From Mucilaginibacter lappiensis (GTDB taxonomy: Bacteria > Bacteroidota > Bacteroidia > Sphingobacteriales > Sphingobacteriaceae), in the NCBI RefSeq assembly GCF_900155965.1, contig NZ_FTMG01000006.1:271556-335555 (forward strand): DNA of 64,000 nt. Direction: 5' to 3'. Below are positions 45,448 to 52,113 of this stretch, piece after piece. The translations under genes and the position numbers were made by a program. Position 1 is the stretch's first letter, and each line of letters begins with the position of its first letter. The notes under the pieces were generated by a model. That model made no database searches, was not told the origin of the DNA, and was given only the letters and a program-made list of their open reading frames with translations.

Positions 45448-45948
45448 TCAATTAAAGCCAGTTAGCCCAATAGTAAATACCAATACTGAATTTGCGGGTA
45501 TATCGGGGCCCGGCGAGGTATTGCCGTAGCCCAATCGTGAGGGTACAATTAATAAAATACTGCCCCCTTGTTTTATAAATGGTAAACCAATTTGCCAGGC
45601 AGGAATTAAGTTGGATAAAATCCCGGTAAATCCGGTGCTTGAACCAAATACAGATCCGTTTAATAAACTGCCGGTGTAAGAAACCGTTACGGTTGAGTTG
45701 ATAGTTGGGCTTGTAGTACCTGTACCCGCATTAAGTATCTGATAATACAAGCCGGATGTATCTTTTTTTGCCTTGATGGTTGGGTTCGCCGCCAAATAGG
45801 CTACAATTGCAGTGCTGTCAGCTGCGGCTTGTTTTACAGGGTCAACAGCAACCACAGGATTGACGACTTCTTGAGGATCTGAATTTGTTTTTAAACAGGA
45901 TGATAAAATAATGGTTAATAAACTTAAGAGTAAAAAATATTTCTTCAT
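45448..45948 (-). CDS. FKBP-type peptidyl-prolyl isomerase lipoprotein 2
   Basis: 166 aa. MKKYFLLLSLLTIILSSCLK places a lipobox Cys at 18. The domain repeats paralogue 1: GLYYQILNAGTGTTSP, VTVSYTGSLLNG, GGSILLIVPSRLGYGNTSPGPDIPANSVLVFTIGLTGF. The central substrate-pocket residues differ (FGSSTGFTGILSNLIP), so the proline-substrate preference may differ. Own terminator downstream (45391-45425). Confidence 0.87.
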   Translation of the reverse strand: MKKYFLLLSLLTIILSSCLKTNSDPQEVVNPVVAVDPVKQAAADSTAIVAYLAANPTIKAKKDTSGLYYQILNAGTGTTSPTINSTVTVSYTGSLLNGSVFGSSTGFTGILSNLIPAWQIGLPFIKQGGSILLIVPSRLGYGNTSPGPDIPANSVLVFTIGLTGFN

Positions 45949-46132
45949 AATCGATCTTTAACGTTATAACAGATTTTGTGACCAAAAATTATAGTAATTC
46001 AAGGGAGCTCGGGCATAAAAATGCCCTCTTCTCTGATAAACAGGTTTAATTTACTACGTTGACCTTGTTATAGCTGTTTCGTATCGATAATGTTACCTGA
46101 CCGGGGCATTATTGGCTGCCCGCAATAATGAT

Positions 46133-46594
46133 TTATTGAACGCTGATGAGGTCAATATCAAATGTAAGTACCGCGTTTTCGGGGATCGGGCCGGCACCAT
46201 TTACACCGTAGGCCAGGTGTGAAGGCACATACAGAATCATGTTACCACCGGGTTTTAAATGAGGTACCCCTATTTGCCATGCCTTAACCAGGCCGGATAA
46301 AGGACTCGAGAAATTACTGCCTTTGTCATACAGCTGCCCACCCATGAGGGAGCAGGTATAATTAACGGTTACGGTTGAGCCTTCGGTAGGTGCAACACCG
46401 GTACCCGGTTTTACAATTTGATAGTACAAGCCCGACGGGTCTTTTACTGCCTTGATCTGCGGATTGGCTTTCAGGTATACGCGAATCAGGGAATCATCAA
46501 CTTTGGCCTGCTGCGCCATCTGGCCCGACATGGAACCGCCGCACGAGGTCAGAAAGATAACAAACGCGCTTAATAGTAAAATGTATTTCTTCAT
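46133..46594 (-). CDS. FKBP-type peptidyl-prolyl isomerase lipoprotein 3
   Basis: 153 aa. MKKYILLLSAFVIFLTSCGG, lipobox Cys18. Shorter linker than in copies 1 and 2. Core: GLYYQIVKPGTGVAPTEGSTVTVNYTCSLMGGQLYD, then GGNMILYVPSHLAYGVNGAGPIPENAVLTFDIDLISV. Third of the tandem family. A hairpin (CATTATTG/CAATAATG, 46107-46130) lies 3 nt beyond the stop. Confidence 0.87.
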   Translation of the reverse strand: MKKYILLLSAFVIFLTSCGGSMSGQMAQQAKVDDSLIRVYLKANPQIKAVKDPSGLYYQIVKPGTGVAPTEGSTVTVNYTCSLMGGQLYDKGSNFSSPLSGLVKAWQIGVPHLKPGGNMILYVPSHLAYGVNGAGPIPENAVLTFDIDLISVQ

Positions 46595-46601
46595 GGTAGT
46601 A

Positions 46602-46686
46602 TAATCAAAAAAGCTCCCTCCAAATATCAGCTAAAGCGCGGAATTTGAAGAGAGCTTTTTTGATTTTTATTGTTTTGATTTAAACC
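46602..46686. repeat. 85-bp direct repeat, left copy (vestigial aspS end and terminator)
   Basis: Matches 49712-49796 with a handful of mismatches and no gaps. It includes a hairpin (AAAAGCTCCCTC...GAGAGCTTTT) and the aspS stop-codon context GATTTAAACC. Here it has no aspS gene beside it; it precedes FKBP 3 and lies at the left boundary of the island. Confidence 0.75.
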
Positions 46687-46884
46687 CTCGCTACCGCGAG
46701 CGCCCCGCTTGTGCTTAACTATGATTAGTCAATTCATTGCCAGTGTCCACAAGCGGGACTCGTACGGCAGCGGGGAGGATGATGCCCGTGCAGGGCCGAT
46801 TTGGTATGCGTTCCAAACCGGCCTTGATCAAGTTAGCTAACTGATCGTACGCGTGAGCAGATTTGATGTCGTTTTCAGATCTGG
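46687..46884. repeat. Palindrome-rich segment after the left direct repeat
   Basis: CTCGCTACCGCGAG (46687-46700), then CCCCGCTTGTG and CACAAGCGGG as an inverted pair (46702-46712, 46748-46757) and GC-rich text to 46810. Higher G+C than its surroundings. No ORF with protein character. It may be the residue of the island's insertion. Confidence 0.45.
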
Positions 46885-47311
46885 CTAATATACCCGCCTG
46901 TAAAAGCTATCATAATATCCTGGTATATCTTCTGCAATTCGGTCTCGCCTTTCGCAAATATCATTAGCCCTGCCATTTAGTGATCTGTTTGGGAACTTCT
47001 TATTCACTGTAAAACATCCATAGGATTTTCCGCTTCTATCTAGTATTATTGGTGGGTATTTGGCTTTTTCATTAAAAACAGAGTAATTACTTGTTTTACT
47101 GCCATATTTCCCATCGGGGTTCCATATGGAATTTGCACTATGTATAATACCATAATCACTGTAGGGGCTCCATATCGAATTTAGATCCTCGTTATCGCAA
47201 GTTAGGCAACCCAAAAACTGATCGTGATTTTTACCTCCGTAAATTTTCAATTGCTTTTACATTAAGGGGAGTAAAAGCAATTAAGGAGAATAATATTAAG
47301 AGGTATTTCAT
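46885..47311 (-). pseudogene. IWNxxGxYG-repeat protein with frameshift in the signal peptide
   Basis: The downstream frame (from a TTG at 47250) encodes 121 aa: KIYGGKNHDQFLGCLTCD, then tandem units NSIWSPYSDYG, NSIWNPDGKYG, YSVFNEKAKYPPIILD. This is close to the intact protein at 47392. The signal peptide, MKYLLILFSLIAFTPLNVKA, is encoded from an ATG at 47311 but in another frame; joining them needs a 1-nt deletion or 2-nt insertion. A perfect 12-bp inverted repeat (47249-47260, 47271-47282) sits at the break. Either a recent pseudogene, a sequencing error, or a TTG-started cytosolic variant. Confidence 0.6.
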
Positions 47312-47391
47312 TCTTTCAACATTGGTAAACAAAGCCGAATCACAAGTGTAAAGTTTGCGTTAATGCGTAAATATTTAATATGGCCATATTA

Positions 47392-47826
47392 TTATTTTTT
47401 ATACTTAATGCCGAACGCCATTTTATAATGACCAGGTATGTCTTCTACAATTTCGTCTCTCCATTTGCAAATATATTCGGTCATCCTGTTCGAGGCCCGT
47501 TTGGGAAACTTTTTATTGACGGTAAAATAACCATACGGTTTTCCGTTTTCATCTAATATTATCGGTGGGTATTTGGCTTTTTCGTTAAAAACGGAGTAAT
47601 TACTTGTTTTACTGCCATATTTACCATCAGGGTTCCATATCGAATTTGGATTATGCATAGAGCCATAATCACTATAAGAACTCCATATTGAATTTGAATC
47701 TTCATCATCACAGGTCATACAACCTAAAAACTGATCGTGATTCTTGCCTCCATAAATTTTGAATTGCTCTTTAGGGCTGTGAGATATAAAAGCGATTAAA
47801 GCGAATAATATTGTTAACTGTTTCAT
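47392..47826 (-). CDS. Secreted IWNxxGxYG-repeat protein
   Basis: 144 aa with signal peptide MKQLTILFALIAFISH. The mature domain opens KIYGGKNHDQFLGCMTCDDED and contains three repeats of about 16 residues (NSIWSSYSDYGSMHN, NSIWNPDGKYGSKTS, YSVFNEKAKYPPIILD), with a CxxC. The pattern occurs in an unnamed family of small proteins scattered in several phyla, with no known function. It is 11 nt downstream of the HExxH lipoprotein on the same strand, so the two are probably co-transcribed. Confidence 0.72.
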   Translation of the reverse strand: MKQLTILFALIAFISHSPKEQFKIYGGKNHDQFLGCMTCDDEDSNSIWSSYSDYGSMHNPNSIWNPDGKYGSKTSNYSVFNEKAKYPPIILDENGKPYGYFTVNKKFPKRASNRMTEYICKWRDEIVEDIPGHYKMAFGIKYKK

Positions 47827-47836
47827 GATTTTTAAT

Positions 47837-49534
47837 TTATGGTGAACATTTATGTCCTACAGAAGTTCCTTTAGTAACATCTCGTTCGGCATCGTTATAA
47901 TTTTTAAATAAATCAGTTTTGGTTTGAATAATGCCTGTTTGAGCTAATGCTAATGCTCTATCAGATGGAAAACTGGGATTGTAAGCAAGAATAGCATCCC
48001 GAAGCCCGTTTACGAAATAATCGGCCATTGTTAAATGGTCTTTACCCACAATTTTTGTTTGATACGCGGGATCGATATAATAATCGTATTTGTCGGCATT
48101 TACTACCTGAGAAAAATTTTGTCTTGGGAACACATTTATCATGGGGTATTTGGAAGCAAACGCAGCATCACCTAAAGTAGTATGCTCTGAATTTAAAAAC
48201 GCATGTAAAGCCTCGTGATACAATGTTACTAATCTATACTCATTTGTTGAATTTGCCAATACCGCAGGATTAATATATACACTGCTAATAAGGACACCAT
48301 TAACTTTATCCGTATTGGTATAACCATCTTCATCAGCATCGGTACCGGTAAAATGAGCAGGATCTCCCTCAAGGAATATGATATCATTACTGGTGTTCGT
48401 GCTAAAGGCCTGATAAATAAGCTGGGCGATATTGGTATTCAAATTTGGCAGTGCGGCTATCAGTACCTTGGTACACGGATATTTTTTGCCCAAACTATCT
48501 ACTATAGTAGGCACTGGTATGGTTATAGTACATGGAGTAGATGGCGGCGGCGGTGGTGGCATTGTCGGCGGTGGGAAAGTTCCGTCGCCATCACCAGGGG
48601 GTGGTTGTACCACATTTTTGTAAACAACCAAATGCCCATCCGTTGATTGCACTTTTAATGTGCTGGAATTAGTACCGGCACATGGTGGTGGCGTTGGCTT
48701 CGATGGTGTAGAACCGGCACTGCCTGCTCCTCCGCCACTGCCGCTCGGAGCACCTCCTTTACCACTATTATCGCCACCACCTCCAGAGTAATCACACGTC
48801 GGACCGAGGTATTTTACATCTACTACAGTACCATCCACCTCCGAATATTGGTACCAGTCTGTACAGTTTACCTGGGCTAAATCCGGATGCAGGCTTTGTA
48901 CCTTTTGACCACCGCCCGTTGCAGCGCTGCTATTGGGTTGCATGGTATGGATAATGCTGCCATTTTTATAAAACCAGCCGCTTACAAAAGTCCCTTTGGG
49001 TGTACTATATAAAACTACCCCGCTAAAATCAGTATCTCGTTTATTGTATTTGTTATGATCTAGCTTGGTCATGTCATTTTTAAGATATGCTTCATCAGCA
49101 ATAACGGTCATGATATAGGCATTGTACTGCTCCCCATCTTTTAATAACAGGAAAGAGCTACGGCTGTTATCTTTGGAATAAACAATACTATTGGTAGTCA
49201 TGTTTTTCATGGACTGTGCAAATTTAGCCGATGGGTCAATGGGTATTTCAAGTACTGGTTGATCACCTCGCTTATAACTGGTTGTATGTTGCCAGTCGGG
49301 TTTAATAATCTGACTTAGGTCAGAATTTGTACCCGCAGCCTGATTAGATATTTTGGGCGCATTCACGGGGTACGCGCTTTCGTACCAGCTTTTTGCTTGT
49401 GCGATGGCCGGATAAGTAACAGAATTTTGTTGATCAGTTCGGGAGTCCTTTTTACAGCTATTGATAATAACAGCAGCTAAACACGCAGTGGCGAGTAATA
49501 GCCAGGAGGCTTTTTTTATAATGGGTCTATGCAT
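47837..49534 (-). CDS. Lipoprotein with a Gly/Pro-rich linker and an HExxH motif
   Basis: 565 aa. Signal KASWLLLATACLAAVIINSCKK with a lipobox-like Cys. An N-terminal domain (to about 240) is followed by a Gly/Ser/Pro-rich linker (about 245-335: SGGGGDNSGKGGAPSGSGGG, then proline runs), and a C-terminal domain with LVTLYHEALHAFLNSEH, an HExxH candidate zinc site. It is likely an outer-membrane-anchored peptidase-like protein of Bacteroidota, but activity is not shown. First gene of the island operon with the IWN-repeat protein(s). Confidence 0.65.
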   Translation of the reverse strand: MHRPIIKKASWLLLATACLAAVIINSCKKDSRTDQQNSVTYPAIAQAKSWYESAYPVNAPKISNQAAGTNSDLSQIIKPDWQHTTSYKRGDQPVLEIPIDPSAKFAQSMKNMTTNSIVYSKDNSRSSFLLLKDGEQYNAYIMTVIADEAYLKNDMTKLDHNKYNKRDTDFSGVVLYSTPKGTFVSGWFYKNGSIIHTMQPNSSAATGGGQKVQSLHPDLAQVNCTDWYQYSEVDGTVVDVKYLGPTCDYSGGGGDNSGKGGAPSGSGGGAGSAGSTPSKPTPPPCAGTNSSTLKVQSTDGHLVVYKNVVQPPPGDGDGTFPPPTMPPPPPPSTPCTITIPVPTIVDSLGKKYPCTKVLIAALPNLNTNIAQLIYQAFSTNTSNDIIFLEGDPAHFTGTDADEDGYTNTDKVNGVLISSVYINPAVLANSTNEYRLVTLYHEALHAFLNSEHTTLGDAAFASKYPMINVFPRQNFSQVVNADKYDYYIDPAYQTKIVGKDHLTMADYFVNGLRDAILAYNPSFPSDRALALAQTGIIQTKTDLFKNYNDAERDVTKGTSVGHKCSP

Positions 49535-49711
49535 AGAGCAGCTGGATTCATTTCTTATTAGTAATATGCCTAATATGTATTTAATACTCTAGCGCTGCAA
49601 TAGGTGAAAACACGGTATTTGAAAAAACTTATAAATATAAAGTATCTGTATACGGCCCCGAGAAGAGGTGTTACCAATGAGCTTGAAAACTCATCGGTAA
49701 TAGAAGTATTT
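49535..49711. other. Intergenic right side of the island
   Basis: AT-rich, with a short hairpin (TTACCAATGAGCTTGAAAACTCATCGGTAA, 49670-49699). It contains the promoter of the lipoprotein operon. Nothing else seen. Confidence 0.35.
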
Positions 49712-49796
49712 TAATCAAAAAAGCTCCCTCCAAATATCAGCTAAAGTGCGGAATTTGAAGAGAGCTTTGGTTATTTTTATTGTTTTGATTTAAACC
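49712..49796. repeat. 85-bp direct repeat, right copy (aspS end and terminator)
   Basis: Partner of 46602-46686. It contains the aspS stop codon and a hairpin with arms AAAAGCTCCCTC and GAGAGCTTT. Normal position: downstream of aspS on the minus strand. The 3.1 kb between the copies holds the island. Confidence 0.75.
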
Positions 49797-51535
49797 GTTG
49801 TTTTGATCTTGAGTTCGGTCATTTGCGCATCGGCGATGGTGGATGGCGAATCGATCATTACGTCGCGGCCTGAATTGTTTTTCGGAAAAGCGATCACGTC
49901 GCGGATAGAATCCAGTCCGGCAAAAATAGATACCAAACGATCGAAACCCAATGCTAAACCACCATGCGGAGGTGCGCCGAATTCAAAGGCATCCATCAAA
50001 AAGCCGAATTGCTTTTGTGCTTCTTCCGGCGAAAAACCAAGGTGTTTGAACATCAGCGATTGCATAGCGCGGTCGTGGATACGGATAGAACCACCACCAA
50101 CTTCGGTACCATTGATCACCAGGTCATACGCGTTGGCGCGTACTGCTCCCGGATCGGTATCCAGCAGGGCAATATCCTCTGGCTTTGGTGAAGTGAACGG
50201 ATGGTGCATCGCATGGTAACGGCTGGTTTCCTCGTCCCACTCCAACAGCGGGAAATCGAGTACCCATAGTGGTGCGAACTTGTTTTTGTCGCGCAGGCCT
50301 AAACGGCTGCCCATCTCTAAGCGTAGCTCATTCAGTTGCTTGCGTACCTTATCGGCATTGCCGGCCAGTACCAGCATCAAATCGCCTTTTTCGGCGTTGA
50401 AAGCGGCTGCCCAGTTGGTGAGCTCGTCTTCACTGTAAAATTTATCAACTGATGATTTCAGTGTGCTATCCTCGTTATAGCGGCAATAGATCATCCCGGT
50501 AACACCAATTTGCGGGCGTTTTAACCACTCGGTGAGTTCGTCTATTTGTTTGCGGGTGTAGCTGGCGCAACCTTTAGCGTTGATACCTACTACCAGTTCG
50601 GCGTTGTCAAAAATGCCAAAGCCTTTACCTTTAACAATGTCGTTTAGTTCTACAAACTCCATCCCGAAACGAACATCGGGCTTGTCTGATCCATACAAAC
50701 GCATGGCATCAGCATATTGCATACGCGGGAAATCGCCCAGGTCGATACCTTTTACGGTAGTGAACAGGTGGCGGGTTAATCCCTCAAAAATATTTAATAT
50801 ATCTTCCTGGGTGATGAATGATAGCTCACAATCTATCTGAGTAAACTCCGGCTGACGGTCGGCACGTAAGTCCTCATCGCGGAAACATTTCACGATCTGA
50901 AAATAACGGTCGAAACCGCTTACCATCAATAGCTGCTTAAAAGTTTGCGGCGATTGCGGCAGGGCATAAAACTCACCCGGGTTCATACGGCTTGGCACCA
51001 CAAAATCACGCGCGCCTTCGGGTGTTGATTTGATCAGCACCGGGGTTTCTACCTCAATAAAATCCAGCTTATCTAAATACTTGCGAATCTCCTGTGCCAT
51101 TTTATGGCGCAAAACCAGGTTGTTGCGTATTGGCGTACGACGCAAATCCAGGTAACGGTATTTCGCACGAAGCTCTTCACCACCATCGGTTTCATCCTCA
51201 ATTAAAAACGGGGGCAGCTTGGCTGCGTTCAGTATTTCAATATCCTCAACAGTAATTTCAATTTCGCCTGTTGGTATTTTGGTATTCTTATTAGAACGTT
51301 CAAGCACCTTGCCCGTAACTTTTATTACAAATTCCCGACCAAGCTCCCGGCTTTTTTCGCGCAGATTAGCATCTGAATCGGTATTGAATACCAATTGAGT
51401 TAAACCATAACGGTCGCGCACATCAATAAAGGTGGTACCGCCCAAATCGCGCGATTTTTGTACCCATCCGCACAAAGTAACCGATTGGCCTAAGTTGCTG
51501 ATATTTAATTCGCCGCAGGTATGAGTTCTAAGCAT
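49790..51535 (-). CDS. aspS: Aspartyl-tRNA synthetase
   Basis: 581 aa from the ATG at 51535 ([11 protein letters not shown]); the ORF start at 51589 adds 18 residues with no known homology. OB-fold anticodon domain ([18 protein letters not shown]), class II motif 2 ([27 protein letters not shown]), bacterial insert domain, motif 3 ([21 protein letters not shown]). It charges tRNA-Asp. Minus strand; its 3' end lies within the right copy of the direct repeat. A TACTTTTG box lies 23 bases upstream. Confidence 0.95.
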   Translation of the reverse strand: MLRTHTCGELNISNLGQSVTLCGWVQKSRDLGGTTFIDVRDRYGLTQLVFNTDSDANLREKSRELGREFVIKVTGKVLERSNKNTKIPTGEIEITVEDIEILNAAKLPPFLIEDETDGGEELRAKYRYLDLRRTPIRNNLVLRHKMAQEIRKYLDKLDFIEVETPVLIKSTPEGARDFVVPSRMNPGEFYALPQSPQTFKQLLMVSGFDRYFQIVKCFRDEDLRADRQPEFTQIDCELSFITQEDILNIFEGLTRHLFTTVKGIDLGDFPRMQYADAMRLYGSDKPDVRFGMEFVELNDIVKGKGFGIFDNAELVVGINAKGCASYTRKQIDELTEWLKRPQIGVTGMIYCRYNEDSTLKSSVDKFYSEDELTNWAAAFNAEKGDLMLVLAGNADKVRKQLNELRLEMGSRLGLRDKNKFAPLWVLDFPLLEWDEETSRYHAMHHPFTSPKPEDIALLDTDPGAVRANAYDLVINGTEVGGGSIRIHDRAMQSLMFKHLGFSPEEAQKQFGFLMDAFEFGAPPHGGLALGFDRLVSIFAGLDSIRDVIAFPKNNSGRDVMIDSPSTIADAQMTELKIKTTV

Positions 51536-51568
51536 AACAATTTTGTATAAAAGTCTGCAAAAGTAAAC

Positions 51569-51838
51569 TTTTGATTTCGGATTTTTCACTGCTGTTTATT
51601 TTTTAAAGGTGTTCAAGGGGGCATTGCCGTTTCGGAAGTTCGATTTCGAAATTTAAATTTTAGAAGTAACTTTAAATTGGTTAAGGGTGTGGCTGAGTGG
51701 AGAAGGCTATTGCTGAATAAGCGGTATACTTGTAAAAGAGTTCCGGGGTTCGAATCCCTCCATTCTTAACTTTATATTAATCTATCTGTTTCGGTACAAT
51801 CAGGAAATCCGAAATCCCACATTCGAAATCCAAAATCA
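51569..51838. repeat. Word-array arms (word ATTTCGGA/TCCGAAAT) around the tRNA-like sequence
   Basis: GATTTCGGATTTTT at 51573, TTCGATTTCGAAATTTAAA near 51640, and complementary GAAATCCGAAATCCCACATTCGAAATCC at about 51808-51836. Same word as 1849-1965. The arms bracket the tRNA-like sequence. Confidence 0.55.
51683..51768 (+). tRNA. Class II tRNA-like gene, isotype uncertain
   Basis: 86 nt that fold in the register of a serine/leucine-type tRNA: acceptor AAGGGTG with CATTCTT (two G-T pairs), T8, D-arm GCT/GGC with GAGTGG, anticodon stem ATTGC/GCGGT, variable arm ACTT/GAGT, T-arm CGGGG-TTCGAAT-CCCTC, discriminator A. The anticodon loop is TGAATAA: position 33 is G, not the invariant T, giving a nominal AAT. 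One T-stem pair is mismatched. CCA is not encoded. So it may be a decayed tRNA or a tRNA-like RNA. Confidence 0.5.
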
Positions 51839-51842
51839 AACC

Positions 51843-51850
51843 CTATCTTT
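51843..51850 (+). promoter_or_regulatory. TATCTTTG promoter -7 box before the TPP riboswitch
   Basis: Matches TANNTTTG; the predicted start falls about 10 bases before the riboswitch. Upstream is TTCG at a distance of 18 bases, one mismatch from TTTG. Confidence 0.5.
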
Positions 51851-51863
51851 GCCCTATAATTTT

Positions 51864-52043
51864 CTCAAGGGGGTGCCTTGCTTTGAGCAATCAAACTGAA
51901 AGACAGGCTGAGATCAAACCCATTGTTTTGGAAGTAAAAAGTAAAAAGTCAAAAGCAGTTAAGCGACTTAAGACCCGATACTTAGAACTGAATACTTAAG
52001 AAACATGCACCTGATCCGGATAATGCCGGCGTAGGGATAGGTA
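51864..52043 (+). ncRNA. TPP riboswitch with a large internal insertion
   Basis: THI-box core present: GGGGTGCC (51870-51877), GGCTGAGAT (51906-51914), ACCC (51918-51921), CACCTGATCCGGATAATGCC (52008-52027) and GGCGTAGGGA. The thiamin-pyrophosphate sensor lies 70 nt before a TonB receptor gene and would repress it when TPP is plentiful. Oddity: 86 nt separate ACCC from CACCTGATC; well-studied bacterial examples have only a few nt there. The insert is a word array (AAGTAAAAAGTAAAAAGTC, CTTAAGAC and so on). Confidence 0.88.
51928..52003 (+). repeat. Word array inserted in the riboswitch (words AAGTAAAA, CTTAAGAC)
   Basis: AAGTAAAAAGTAAAAAGTCAAAAG followed by CGACTTAAGACCCGATACTTAG and ATACTTAAG: near-copies of AAGT/ACTT words. 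The halves can pair loosely, which could close the insert as an extra helix. Confidence 0.6.
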
Positions 52044-52113
52044 ATAAGTTAAGTGTACTGCGTATTTACCCTGATGGGCAGATGGTTTAACTATTTTTAG
52101 TTTATTAGTTATT

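Noticed and set aside
46885..47250. 121-aa ORF from a TTG start as an intact cytosolic protein
   Set aside because: The paralogue is exported and a matching signal peptide sits just upstream in another frame, so frameshift is more likely; kept as pseudogene.
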